In this document: positions 13,552 to 24,654 of the stretch, one piece after another
Layout: each line of letters opens with the position of its first letter
How positions within the stretch are numbered: position 1 is the first letter of the stretch
Origin: Hericium rajendrae
Taxonomy: Eukaryota > Basidiomycota > Agaricomycetes > Russulales > Hericiaceae
Direction of reading: 5' to 3'
Length of the DNA stretch: 64,000 nt
Assembly: GCA_033439255.1 (NCBI GenBank)
Contig: CM065885.1
Location: 1,426,001 to 1,490,000 of the forward strand
Position numbers and translations under genes: made by a program
Notes under the pieces: model-generated
The model's input: the letters and a program-made list of their open reading frames with translations, nothing else
What the model was told of the DNA's origin: nothing
The model's database searches: none

Positions 13552-14758
13552 CAGCTGTTTCAGGAAACCTTGCGCGGCGCGTCTGAACGTGCGGCGAAAC
13601 TCCGAAACTCGAAAAAACTCGAAAAACTCGAGAAACTCTAGCTCACCTTCTATACCTCATATAATTACCTTCTGCATATCCTAAACCCTTGTTATCTGCT
13701 CTTTCTGCAAAATACCCAACTCTGAGGTCATGAACATCAGTAATGACGAAGGCACTGTTCGTGACGAGCCGTGTATGGATGACAGTTCAGAAGGGTTCTA
13801 TAACGAAGTTGACGAGGTGATGGATAGACTAGACCTTGAAGGTGAGTCTGCGAACATAATGAACTGACTTTAACCGAATGCTTGTTGTAGAGTAAGCATG
13901 CCGATGACAACCTACCACAGCAGCCCCTCATACTTACTTCGCATTCCCCGGCATGCTCTCGTACCAGAGCGCGGCAGGCCTGTGAAGAGCCATTCACACG
14001 AGTAAGCCGAGGATCACAACCGTGCAGACTAGCGCGACGAATACGCTTTCATGCCGGTGGCATGCACCTATGTCATATAGTACATGGCTACTGACTGCAC
14101 GCGCATGGTCGCATGTGCTTGCAAGTTGCGCATCCTCCCAATCCTCCCGCAACACGTACGCATGCATCGCACACATGCATCCGGCTGCAGCACACCCGCA
14201 CGCCCACCGGCCACATGCCAGCCCGCTGGTCGCATACCCATCCGTCGCATGCCGGTTTGCTCACTCCAGCTCCTCTTGTCCGCCTGCCTGTTGAACACCT
14301 GCCCCCATGCCCAATTCACTCCTGCACGTCCTGCCGGAGCCATCCCTGCCCACCCGTTTGCCCGTGATCACTGCACACTGCACACGGATGATGAAGCCAC
14401 CGAGTTATAGGGGATTATAATGTACATATCTTATCTTGTAACTACTGTAGGTTATGCTAGACAACGAGAATCAAAAACCGTGACCTTTCGACAAGTTCCA
14501 AGCCCTGATGTTTTCTGAATGAGGCTCGTAAGTCTTTTAAGAGGGTCTTCATGATTTGGAACAGTGTTCTCGCCCCACCCATCTTTGGGGAGCTCAACTG
14601 CGGGCCATTTGATGCTGGGGTTGATTTGCTGAAAGATCATGAAACAAATGCACAGAAAATAGCAGTCTGCGCAATTTCTAGAGTTTTTCGAATTTTTTCG
14701 GGTTTCGGAGTTTCGCCGCGTGTTCAGACGCGCCACGCAAGGTTTCCTGAAACAGCTG
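13552..14758. mobile_element. TA-flanked DNA transposon remnant with about 80-bp terminal inverted repeats
   Basis: Both ends begin CAGCTGTTTCAGGAAACC and pair over about 80 bp (13552-13632 against 14758-14678) with a few mismatches. Each end is flanked by TA (13550-13551 and 14759-14760), as expected of Tc1/mariner-type insertion. The element is 1,207 bp. The interior shows no transposase; it holds a small spliced open frame at 13730-13895 and CA-rich low-complexity DNA around 14150-14370. It is best read as a non-autonomous or internally deleted element. Confidence 0.82.
13730..13895 (+). CDS. Short spliced open frame inside the TA-flanked element
   Basis: ATG at 13730 opens 37 codons ending DEVMDRLDLE. 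A good 49-bp intron (13842-13890, GTGAGT to TTGTAG, with CTGAC branch-like word) follows, then one Glu codon and a stop. The product would be about 38 residues, strongly acidic. It looks like the C-terminal end of a larger gene captured in, or left by deletion from, the element. No family was recognised. Confidence 0.35.
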
Positions 14759-15820
14759 TAGACGCGACTGTTCAAACGTTCATTATCGATAGGTTTATTA
14801 CCACTCCCCCTTGACTGTAAACCATTTGAACAATCGCGCCTGCAGGTAGGTTGTATCTCATGCGCCCGACCCTAAACCGGCAGCGCGATACACGCTTCCC
14901 CGCGCACGCCGTTCGTCGGCCGTCCGGTGAGACGCGTGGATTCTGGACGTCTACTCTCCAGCGTCGGGCTTGGGCACCGGTACGGGCGGATCTCTTGGCG
15001 TGCTCTGGGCGAGCGGAGGGCCGCGGGGTGGTGTTGTGCCTGTTGCGGGTGGTGGGTTATGCGAGGAGCGGGGCAGGCGGGGTGCGATGCGGAGCGGGTG
15101 TGTTTCTGCAGGTGCGGCTCCTGCGCGATGGCTGGGGTGTCGCTGAATCTGCGCTGACACATGTCTACTGCTCACTGGGCGCACAATGGGGGCCGGTGTG
15201 AGTGCCGGGCTGCTGCGAAAGGCACGGGGCGCGGTGCGCGGTGGGTGCGGCCACTCACCGCGGACTTACTGAGTTGCAATATATGACACGCACCGTCTCT
15301 ATGCGGGTCTGGATGTCGAGATGCCCTGCAGGTCGCCGCGCGGGGCGAGCTGTGCAGGGATGCACGATGTGCGCGGCGGCGAGGGGCTCGGTGGCTTGTC
15401 GGTCAGGTAGACTTGGCCGAGTCAAAACAAATGGGATACAAGTACTGTCTTCCCGTGCGACGGGTGTGGTGGTCGGGTTGTTCTTCGGGTCGCCGCGCGG
15501 GGGTTGATTGGAGCTTGAAGCTTGAAGGCCCGTTGCTCCTCGCACATCGAGAAAACGGTTCAAATGCTCAAGAGCGTTTAAAACCGTCAAGAGCATCAAG
15601 ACGGACACTTTCGAGCCCTTTGAATCTCATTGCGAGGAGATAGGATTCCCACATGACCGGAACAAGGATCGTTACGAGGCACGATGTTCAACTGTGGGCT
15701 TTGCTCGCGCATCCTCACGGATGGAACGGTTGGAACCTCAACAAGTAGTTAAGGCTCGAATAATCAAGGGGACTGTCGTACCTTCGTATGATATGGTAGC
15801 CAGCTGGACGGATAGCTTGC
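14759..15820. other. Intergenic, no gene supported
   Basis: About 1 kb of GC-rich DNA without recognisable coding signal. A GGAA microsatellite begins just beyond, near 15830. Confidence 0.4.
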
Positions 15821-17760
15821 CCAAGATGAGGAGGAAGGAAGGAAGGAAGGAAGGGATGAAGATCTGTAGATGTCCTGTTCGGCACAGAAGCGGAAGGTAA
15901 ATATATTTTACATCCTATGTTACCACTTGAAGCAGTGTTGAGAACCGACAATTGCGGTGGCATAAGGAAAGTGACGATGAGACCCGATGCGATGCCCTTT
16001 TGGCACGCTTTTAGGAGTTGGCAGGGAATGGAATCCAGAACATAGATATTGATTTGACAATTCATCACGGAACTTGGTATAGACATTGGAACACTCGCTA
16101 AACGGATTGAGAATTGGGGAAAGAAAGACCTGTCTCACAGCCGCGCTAGGCTATCGCTTGCGCGTGCTGGGGCCGACCAAATTCAGTTCAGATTGTGCTG
16201 ACCTGTGAGCCGTGCGACTGCGCTCATGGGCCCGTATGCTACCGAGCGTCTCACCTTTAATCGAACACCCTAGGAAAATGCAGAGGTAACCTGGATCAAA
16301 GGACCATGAGGATCGCGAACGACGGACAGGCCAAGGGGATACGCACTTCCGTCTGGCTGTCTCCTCGGAAGGCAAATAGCCTCATGGTCGTACCTGCGAC
16401 GCTCGTCTTTAAAGAGGTGGCCGCATCCACTGCACAAAAAGCGGTAGGAAGAGTCCCCAGGGCGCCAGACGAGATGGTACGGGAGATGAGACTGCAGGGC
16501 CGTATGCGTCGTGAAGCATTCCCCGCATCCTGGGTGGGTGCAGAGGTACTCTGATCGGCGGCGCCATGAGGAATGTGGAATACCACGGACTACTGGGAAC
16601 ACATACTTCGGTTTAGCCCTACATGGTGAAGTTTGTTTTTGTTGCCCCGATGTCGCCGGCCGGACTCACCGCGGGGCAGAGAAGTGGTACTGCTCCCGGC
16701 GGGTGCTGCGCGGGAGACGGATGTCCGGCCGTGACTTGGACCTGCGTAAGGCGCCGGCTCTCTGAGCATTGAAGAGGGCGTGCGAGGATCCGCTACGCTC
16801 GACGGGTACGGTATTGGTGCAGCGTAAACGGGAGTGGACAGCGTCTGTTAGAAGAAGTCAACGAGCAGGAAAAAGAGTATGGAGCTCTCGGATTACAGCG
16901 TTGTAAAACTCAGGGTTGCCCGGAAACGCTGCGTTCCGCATGGTTGGATGAGCCACGCACAAAGCGCCCCAGTCAGTAGGCCTCGTTGCGAATTCTATGT
17001 GGTCCGCAAGGGGAGCGTTAAGGTCAGGTTCAGCTGAAAGTGATTGTTCGAAGCTGTAAGCGAGATACTGTTCTGGGCATGCACGTACTCAGCTCTGGCT
17101 CTCCGTATATCTGTCTTCGCGGTTGTCCTTGTGGTTGTCCTTGCCAATGACTGCTGGCGTACTGCGGCAGATATCCGTAACCATGCATGATAGCTGTCTT
17201 ACTATGACTTTCGAGTCTGAGACTGTATAAGCTGTAACATGGTTAACACTTGTCGACAACTTGGGGAGGATACAAGGACAGACCGGGGTATTTCTGGCCA
17301 TCTTCTCTGTGTCGGGGCGCTTTAATAGGTTTCAGAGGCGTTGCTTTGATAGAGAACGTAGTCCTCTACACACTTCGTCCGTAGTCGTGGTCAAAAGCAC
17401 GCGCTACGACATCCCCGCGCATTGTTCTATGGCCTTGTTTGCCACACGTGAGGCGAGGCCGTCCATAAACGGGTGACAAGGGTCGCGGCCAAAGCGACGG
17501 CCCAAGCTAGTGCAGAGGCGACCTTGCGGAAGCTCCAAGTGCTAAAAGCTGAATAAGAAGGCGTTTCACGGTGAGCGATGACATCTCCGATGCTGGCTTC
17601 GTAGATAATATAGTCGTTCTGCATATCAGAGTCTGAGAATCACCATTGAAAATCATACTCATATCGGCGTCCTTCATGGGCATGCTCTTCGAGAATTTGG
17701 ACCATAGAGAGCTAAAAGGGTCGGCTAAAACAGTGACATGGAGAGGAAACAAGCACACAA
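15820..17760. repeat. Local segmental duplication, copy 1
   Basis: This block matches 18430-18680 plus 20600-22570 in the same orientation. Shared landmarks are the GGAAGGAAGGAA tract, the 3' flank (TTGATTTRACAATTCAT near 16050 and 20695), the zinc-finger gene, and about 370 bp beyond its 5' end (near 17290-17660 and 22150-22520). In that 5' flank both copies encode a similar minus-strand peptide beginning QNDYIIYEAS or QNDFILYNAS. That may be an exon of another unrecognised gene. Confidence 0.75.
16151..17188 (-). CDS. Zinc-finger protein, family member A (mixed C2H2 and C2HC fingers)
   Basis: Minus-strand gene whose exons align one for one with members B and C. An N-terminal exon near 17030-16920 encodes FEQSLSAEPDLNAPLADHIEF and TDWGALCVAHPTMRNAAF. 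Next come a segment with DPRTPSSML, then a C2H2 finger (CTHPGCGECFTTH..H..H) joined to a C2HC finger (CSGCGHLFKDERRRYDHEAIC). A last finger-like exon starts YLCIFLGC and ends NLVGPSTRKR at 16151. Introns are about 50-56 bp and fall in the same phase on both sides of the finger exons. The start at 17188 (MHGYGYLPQYASS) is inferred from likeness to member C; the first junction did not resolve cleanly, so the 5' end may be wrong or damaged. Probably a nuclear nucleic-acid-binding protein; no orthologue recognised. Confidence 0.65.
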
Positions 17761-17798
17761 TCGAAGGAGAAGATAAAATGCATCTGGATCCATGATGA

Positions 17799-17916
17799 CA
17801 TCAGCAAAACAGTCGGGGTCCTTGAGGCCTTGGCGGCCCTTGGCGCACTTCGCAAGAGGTGTCAAGAGACCTCAAGGCCTCAAGACGCGTCAAGCACCCC
17901 GACTGCTTTGCTGATG
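17799..17916. repeat. Small inverted-repeat element (MITE-like)
   Basis: A 118-bp unit with ends CATCAGCAAAACAGTCGGGG and its near-perfect complement CCCCGACTGCTTTGCTGATG. The centre is also self-complementary around CTTGAGGCC and GGCCTCAAG, so the whole unit can fold back. No target duplication was settled. Confidence 0.65.
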
Positions 17917-18683
17917 GAGGTTTATGATGAGCAGGACCCACACGAAACCTCGGAAGCTTGATACGTAGCTACTTTATCCCGTGCTGGGAGAACGCATTAT
18001 CCAAATGCAGGCATTTTGTTTGAAAAGCCTAGCACCTATTGACAAGTTCGTTGAACTTGTCGACCAGAGAGTCGTTGGAGGATGTTCGACGAGTCGGTCC
18101 GCGTCACTAGACTCGGACCTGGCCGGTGAGTTTACACTCCGCAGGCTGCCATCTGCCTCGGCTTTCTCGGCTGCCAACGACTCCGACAAAAAGTAGCCGA
18201 GACATTCGAACTCAGCTGCACCGACGGCCTGGACTCGAGGACAGATGATCATCGATTCCGAACATGGTTTACTGGTGCACTTTTCGTCGATCTACCTCTA
18301 TCTGCCTTTCCATCCATGGATCCCCCTCATCTGTCAATTCCCGTCAAAGCACGCTGTGCCTCCCAGCTTTTGTCTGTAGCACTTGGGTCGGACTACAGTC
18401 TGTGGACAACCAGACGAATTCGTCACGAGCACTAATTATAAGTCCCCGGAAAGAAGGAAGGAAGGAAGGAATGTCATCGCGTAGGCATCCTGCTTAGAGT
18501 AGAGGCGTGCACAGAGGATGTATTCATCTTGTGTGTTAATCTTACAAGTAGAGTTGAGGGCCAACAATCGCGCCGGAAGCAAGACAGTGACAATGGAGCT
18601 CGACGCGATCCGATGGACCCAATTTACGGATAGGTGCTAGGTAATCGGCAAGGAAATGAAGACAAAACGAAGACTCAAGATTA

Positions 18684-19050
18684 CTGTACCATTTCGAACG
18701 GTTCGCCAGTCACGCGTCACAGGGGTCCCTGGTGAGGCGAAATTTGACCCATGTTGCGCGTCACAAGGGCCGGTGGCGAATTGGTTTGACGTGTGACAGT
18801 CGGTCCGATTTTCGCATTTTGGGTCCCTGTAGTGCTTGGTAGTAGAGTTGACAGAGGATTACCCACAGTCTTTACAATTTTGTCTTCCCTGGGCTCATTG
18901 ACCTTTTCTGTTGTACAAATTGGTAGCCCAAGCCAAGCCCAAGTATGTTTTTGGCCTGGTGAAATACACGTTCTGGCGAAAATTTCGGTCTGTCATGGTC
19001 ACGGTCGGTCACAGTCACAAGTGGGTGGCGAACCGTTCGAAATGGTACAG
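18684..19050. mobile_element. TA-flanked MITE with perfect terminal inverted repeats
   Basis: The 25-bp ends (CTGTACCATTTCGAACGGTT, then CGCCA) are exactly complementary, and each is flanked by TA (18682-18683 and 19051-19052). The element is 367 bp with no coding capacity. Inner parts of the arms also pair loosely. The TA target and end design suit a non-autonomous Tc1/mariner element; perfect ends suggest it is young. Confidence 0.88.
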
Positions 19051-19134
19051 TAAAGAAACAAGACCTGTCTCACGGTCCCATCAGGTCATTGCTAGACTCG
19101 TACCCAGTCCAGCACGTAAACTCGCTTATGTGAG

Positions 19135-19853
19135 GTAATTTAGGAGACGCTATGTTTAGAACGCGCTGGGACACGGTGTGAGTCAGCTTAGTCAGGGTCC
19201 TAACCCTAGTCTGACCCTCGCCCGAGATGCCCGGCGACCGCCTCCGGACGTCGTCCACGGCACAAGTCGCTCGATATTCCCTCCGCCGCCGTGATTTTTG
19301 GCAGAGACGTGGATCCGATAGGTAGCTACGTGCTGGCGAAAAATGGGATTTTTCACGCGAAGGGGAGGGCACGAAAACGCGTCCGAGTCGCCATTTTTGC
19401 CGAACCGAGCCCTTTTACCTAAGTTCCTGCCCGCATCACGTCGAGAACCCTGCTCGGCACGCTGCCGAGCGTGTCCCAACGAAAAAACAGGATCTTAGGC
19501 ATCCATGGGACACGCTATTTTGGCTGGCCCGGCACCTTCCGCTGGCAGGGGATCGTGTCCCATGAAAAACTCGATTTCTCGTGTCCTTGGGACACGCAGC
19601 CACATCGGGCAGTCGATTCCGGCGTTCCTGGCGGCGCTAAAATCCATCAAAATTCATTTCCCGCCCCGCCGCCTCGGTGCACGGGTTCCTCGGTCGTCGC
19701 CACCGTCTCTGACGCATCCCCGCCGCCTCGGTCGCCGTCGCGAACGTCGCCCGACGCCTCCCCGATCTGCCGCCGCGTCACGTGCCGTAACGTGTCCCGG
19801 GACACGTTGTTAGTCAGCGCCCCCGGCAACCCTTCGTGTCCCATGAATACTAA
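19135..19853 (-). repeat. GGGACAC-rich dispersed repeat, right copy (inverted)
   Basis: Reverse-orientation copy of 9331-10113, readable end to end and perhaps 90 percent alike by eye. It has a single unit where the left copy has the 87-bp tandem pair. The two copies lie about 9 kb apart and face opposite ways, so they could pair, but they look like separate insertions because the flanks differ. No gene. Confidence 0.8.
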
Positions 19854-19865
19854 GCGAGTTTACGA

Positions 19866-20433
19866 GCGGACTGGGCCACACCGTCGCCGTTTTGGCGGAC
19901 GCGTCGTTTCCCCGCCAAATCCAAAGCTTGACTTCGTCGAAATCGACATTCAACTTCGAAAAAAAAGCCGTTTAAGTCAGTAAACAAAAAATGATTTTTA
20001 GAGCATTCTGAAGTGACTTGAGTATATAAATGTTTTTCGAGAAAAATCGAATTTTTCGACTTACCGTCGTGCGCTGCGAGACTGCCTGCCTGTCTACGTC
20101 TCCGATGATCTCTGAGTACTTGCCAGACACATTTCACATGACAATTCTACATAGACATGTTGATGGATCTCATAGATGGGCCGGGAATATGGTCAAAATT
20201 GCATATACATACAGTGATTCAGGGCATGCCTCGTGCAACTTTGTGGAAGTCGACAACATCCAAATTTTCTCGACAAAAACTTGTATATACCAATCGACTC
20301 AGAACGATCCGAAAATCGTTTTTCGTTTACTGACTTTAGAGACCTTTCTTCGAAGTTGAGGCCCATTTTTCGCTAAGACGAGCTTTGGATTTGGCGCGGA
20401 AACGACGCGTCCGCCAAAACCGCGACGGATGGG
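19866..20433. mobile_element. Foldback element with about 200-bp imperfect inverted arms
   Basis: The arm starting TTTTGGCGGACGCGTCGTTT (19896 onward) is repeated as its complement near 20381-20424. Pairing continues inward through CCAAATCCAAAGC, TCAACTTCGAA, AGTCAGTAAAC and a TATA-rich part, covering roughly 200 bp per arm. Outer ends are GGGCC. No open frame of note and no clear target duplication. It lies directly beside the right GGGACAC repeat. Confidence 0.75.
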
Positions 20434-20491
20434 CCCAGCCGGTTCCACAGAAGTGTCACCTCATTTATGAGATCACGTGGAACCGGCTGGG
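20434..20491. repeat. Perfect 15-bp hairpin
   Basis: CCCAGCCGGTTCCAC at 20434-20448 and its exact complement at 20477-20491, around a 28-nt loop. It abuts the foldback element. It could be a terminator-like hairpin, a tiny MITE, or a target scar; no evidence decides. Confidence 0.75.
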
Positions 20492-20811
20492 AACGAGCCT
20501 AGGTCATTGCTTTTGTTTGCTAAAGACCCCGCCTTGACCCCGCCCAACTAAGGCTATGCTCGAGGGTGTTTCTTCCTCTCATGCGCTTCGACGCCAAGTA
20601 GTCTTTCATTTACATACAGGTACCCTGGTAAAATGCAGAGAAAATCTGGATCAAAAGACTACAAGAACTTGAGCAGTCCAGAACGTAGACCTTGATTTAA
20701 CAATTCATTGCACGGACTGTGTACCGGTATAGACATGGCGAAACTCCCTAAATAGGTTTGGAATGGGCGAGAGAAAATGGGCGAGAGAAAGAATCCCACA
20801 GCCGCGATAGG

Positions 20812-22066
20812 CTATCGCTTTCGCGTGACGGGGCCGACCAGATTCAGATCAGACTGCGCTAAGCGGCCAACCTCGCAGTTATACTCATGGGACCGTATGC
20901 CACGGAGCGTACTTATAGTCGAACACCCGAAAATGCACATATAAGCTGGATCAAAGGATCATCAGGATCGTGAATGACGGACAAGTCAAGGGGATACGCA
21001 CTTCCGTCTGGCTGTCTCCTCGGAAGGCAAATAGCCTCATGGTCGTCCCGGTAATGCCCGGCCGTAAAGGATTCGCCGCATGCGCTGCAGAGATAGTAGT
21101 AGGGACGGTCTCCAGGGCGCCGAACCTGGCAATGGGCCTGGAAGAAATGAGAGTTCAGGCCGCGATGCGTCGTGAACCACTCGCGGCATCCTGGGTGGGT
21201 GCAGGGGTACCCTGATCGGCGGTGCCATGAGGGTCGTGGAGAAAGATGGACGGCTGAGAATACGCACGCTGGTCTGGCTCTACGTCCTGGCGGTTGTTTT
21301 CGTCGTCCAGATCTCCCCGACCCCGACCATTTCGGGGATGGGGATGGGTACTACTCCCGGCGGGCGCTGTGTGGGAGTCGGACGTCCAGCCGTGACTTGG
21401 CCCTGCGTGAGGCGCCGGCCCTCCGAGCATTGAAGAGGGCGTGCGAGGATCCACTACGCTCGATGGGTGCGCAATCGGTGCGATGAGGCCGGGAGAGAGC
21501 TCTCGCGGAGGCGGCTGTCAGAACAAGTCAGTGACTACTTAAAAGGAGTATCGAGTTCACAAATTACATTGTGTAGGCAGCTAGCCTCATGCTGACGTCT
21601 GCGTGAGTCGTCCCGACTTCCCAGACCGCACTTCCCACAGGGAAAACGATTGGTATTGCGGCTGGGGCGTGCTGCGCTGGAGCCGGGTTGCCGACCATGG
21701 CTCGAGCCTGTATGAGGCCCACGCCGTTCGGCTGTTGAATAGGACGTGCGAGGATCCGTTGCGCCCGAAGGCTGAGCAATCGGTGTGGTGGACTCCGGAA
21801 AAACCTTTCTCTTCTGTCAAAACAAGTCAATGACTAGATAGAAAGAGTGTCAAGCTTCTAGATTACCTTGTACACGCCGTTTTCAACTGCCCAGATATCC
21901 CAATTCAAGTCATCTCTAGCTCTATCTCCGGCTGAACATCATGCAATATGAGCTATGTTCTTGGTACTTTAGAGTGCAACGTACTGAACGGTGGAGTCGG
22001 CGTTTTCGGTTGTTCACGAGGACGCCGGCTGTTGTGCTGTGTCGCTTGGCCGTGATGATTCTGCAT
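20812..22066 (-). CDS. Zinc-finger protein, family member B
   Basis: Paralogue of the gene at 16151-17188, with one extra exon. It starts MQNHHGQATQHNSRRPREQP (ATG 22066-22064). Exon 21830-21600 encodes ATDPRTSYS and a C2HC finger (CGKCGLGSRDDSRRRQHEASC, shown in two parts: CGKCG and HEASC). The next exon repeats the same leader (DPRTPSSMLGG) but its finger is degenerate. Then comes a C2H2 plus C2HC exon (CTHPGCREWFTTHRG; CSACGESF ... HEAIC) and a final exon CIFGC ... HEYNC ending LVGPVTRKR at 20812. The duplicated leader exon points to exon duplication within the gene. Introns about 55 bp. Some finger positions lack metal ligands, so function may be decaying. No orthologue recognised. Confidence 0.65.
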
Positions 22067-23178
22067 AGTTACAATCCAACGACTTTGGGGTCTGAAGCTG
22101 TAAATACGAGGATATAGTGAGCATTCATCAACAATGTATCGAGGATGCAGTTACTTACCGGGGCGTTCTGGCTATCTTCTCTGTACTGCAGCGCTTTAAT
22201 ACAAATCGCAGAGGTGTCGCTTTTGAAGGTTAGAATGGGCCTAGGCCACTAGCCACTTACATCTGTGGCCATTGTCAAAGCGCGTCGCTCTATTGTCTTA
22301 TTTGCCACCGATACAACAATGGGTTATCGGGCGAGCAGCGGGTGGCAAGAATGGCAGATCGGACGGTGAAACGACGGCCCTGGCTAACGCAGCCGGCTCT
22401 GCAAGAAATACCCGGCCGTTTGAGAAGGGTTCGATGTATAATGCACAATGATATCCTCTATTGCTGGCATTGTACAGAATAAAGTCGTTCTGCGGATCAA
22501 GTTTCGAGAATTGCCGAGCGGAAAGCGGAGTCTACGGCGGGATATATGTTGGTAAATATTGAAGCTCTGAATGGATCATGAGCATGTACGTACAATGGGA
22601 CCTGGTCGAGTTGATTTCCACAGCAGACGACTTGAAGGTCAAGCTGATGCATCTCACGACCTTGGTCACGGCATCGGACAGCAATCCTGAGGTATGAAGC
22701 GTTGACTCCTGTCTACTCTGCCTCTGTGAGACTAGTCACGCGATGAGCGCAGGAAGGAAGGATTTGTGCACCCGTATGTACTTTAGAAAGAAGGGTCGGA
22801 TTATGCCGACTGCCGCGGCGCGTCCAGCTGAAGTAGATCTAACGTGTCGTCCCTTCCTTCCTTTCTTCGTCACTGGATTTGACTCAACGTAGCAGTTCAG
22901 ATAATTCAAGTTCCGCGCTTCTCAGACCCACCGATATTCCATACATCATCACCAATCAAATGGTATTCCTCAAACATCTAAACGGCTGGTATAAAGAAAG
23001 GCGCGAAGCATGGACTAAACGGAACATAAACCCGCACAACAAAGGAGCGACTGCTGGGTATACGGAGAGCGGGAAAGCGACGTATGTCAGACGTGGAAAG
23101 CGTTCGCTACGGTCAAGAAGTTCGAGTTCGCCACGGTCAGGAAGGCGGGAGATATATAGACAGGTAGAGGCGGGGGGC

Positions 23179-24654
23179 TTAGCGACGGCCACTGCCGCGG
23201 CCGTAGCCGACCTGGAGGTTGTCCAGCTCCGCTTCGAGCTGTTTGATCGCGCTGTGCGCCGTCTCGAGATCCTTGTTGAGTCTGTCGCGCTCGGTGATGA
23301 GCTGCACGAGACTCTCATCAGTATATGCGCAAACGAGGACACAGAAGGAAACGGACATGCTGCTCCCATTGCCGGAAGCGCGCCTCCTCGGCCTTGACCT
23401 GCTCCGTGAAGCGCTTGCGCAGCTGTTCCTCCTCCTCCTGGAACTTCGGGTTGTTGAACTTCTTGACCTTGCGCTCGCCGAACTTGCGCGTCTCCATCTG
23501 CTGCTGGCGGTACGCCTCGTAGTGCGACTCCTCGGTCGTGCTGATGAGGTCGAGCATGTACGTCCGGATGAGCAGCGAGCGCAGCTTGCGGAAGTCGCAG
23601 TGGTTCTCGTTCTCGACTGTGCGCGCAGCAGCGTCAGCCAATTGTTTCGGTGAGTAAGAGGGCAGGCTTACCTTCGGCAACACCCCAGAGGTACTCGCGA
23701 CCCTTGACGATGCGACCATCGGGCGTCTGGACGTCCTCCGTCGAACCGATGATGGAGAAGGGGATCGCATCGGTCAGGATGCGCGCGTGCTCCGCGGCGG
23801 CCTCGTCATCCGTCTCGATGGGCGGCTGGTAGATGCGGATGTTCTGCGCTTGGATGACGTCCCGGATCTGCGGAGGCAGTCAGCATACTAATGCGGACGC
23901 CGGACAGATGAGCATGTACGTACGCGTTGCTTGAACGTGATGAGGTCGTTCTGCGTAAGCGTGTCTGCCTTTGCCACGACGGGAATCAGGTTCACGCGCG
24001 TTCCCAGACGCTTCATGATCTCGATGTCCAGAGGCTTCAACCTGCATTTCTCTTCAGTAACCAAGGTGCCTAATGCGATGGAGATGAACTCACGTGTGTC
24101 CGGTGGGCCGAATGAAGTAAAGGCATGCGTGTACGCGCAGGTCGCTCTTCTCGCTGCGCTGCGGCTGCTGCTCCTGGATCATGTAGGCCTCGTGCTGGTC
24201 GTCGATGAAGTCCACGATCGGCGACCAGGAGTCGCGGTTGTTCACGTAGTCGCCGAACCCGGGCGTGTCGATCACGGTGAGCTTCACCTTGAACTGCTTC
24301 TCCTCGAGCTCAGCCTTGATGATCTCGACCTCCGTCAGCTTGTCGAGCTGCTTGTGGTGTCGGCGGCTGTAGTTCTTGGGTGGGGACAGCTCGGTCGAGA
24401 AGAGCGTGTTAATGAGGGTGGTCTTGCCCAGGCCGGATTCACCTGCTCCCCGGCCTCAATAACGACTCGACCCGCCGACAGGACATACGAATACGCACCG
24501 ACGACCATGATAGTGAAGTGCGCCCCATGCTTGGCGACGATTTTGTGCCTCTGTAGAGCGGTGTGAGCGTCGAACTGGGCGTGTCAGGAGGGAGAGGACG
24601 CACCTGGTTGGGCAAGTTTGCGATACCGATACCGTCAGAGGATGGGGCGGCCAT
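23179..24654 (-). CDS. CDC3: Septin, Cdc3 type
   Basis: Minus-strand gene with six introns of about 50-65 bp. The start [17 protein letters not shown] is followed after an intron by [18 protein letters not shown]. The P-loop [10 protein letters not shown] is split by a further intron, so it is invisible in any single frame. Then come [11 protein letters not shown] (G3), polybasic and septin-unique segments, [10 protein letters not shown] (G4), [12 protein letters not shown], and the C-terminal coiled coil ([40 protein letters not shown]). Stop at 23181-23179. Septins are GTP-binding proteins that form filaments at septa, bud necks and hyphal branch sites. The length and the [17 protein letters not shown] block fit Cdc3/AspB. 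It lies between zinc-finger genes B and C without obvious functional link. Confidence 0.93.

Larger units (their letters stand above)
18430..22570. repeat. Local segmental duplication, copy 2, split by transposons
   Basis: Copy 2 of the block at 15820-17760. The part at 18430-18680 carries the GGAAGGAA tract and downstream flank. Homology resumes near 20600-20690 and runs through zinc-finger gene B to about 22570. The intervening roughly 2 kb contains a TA-flanked MITE, an inverted GGGACAC repeat, a foldback element and a hairpin, all absent from copy 1, so they inserted after the duplication. Confidence 0.7.

Noticed and set aside
9331-19853. The two GGGACAC repeats read as terminal inverted repeats of one 10-kb transposon
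   Set aside because: The interior holds a TA-flanked element, ordinary genes and a segmental duplication that extends past the right copy, and the outer flanks share no target duplication, so two separate insertions are simpler.
24439-24566. Septin apparently lacking a P-loop
   Set aside because: The P-loop codons are split by an intron; reading through the GT-AG junction gives [10 protein letters not shown], so the gene is normal.
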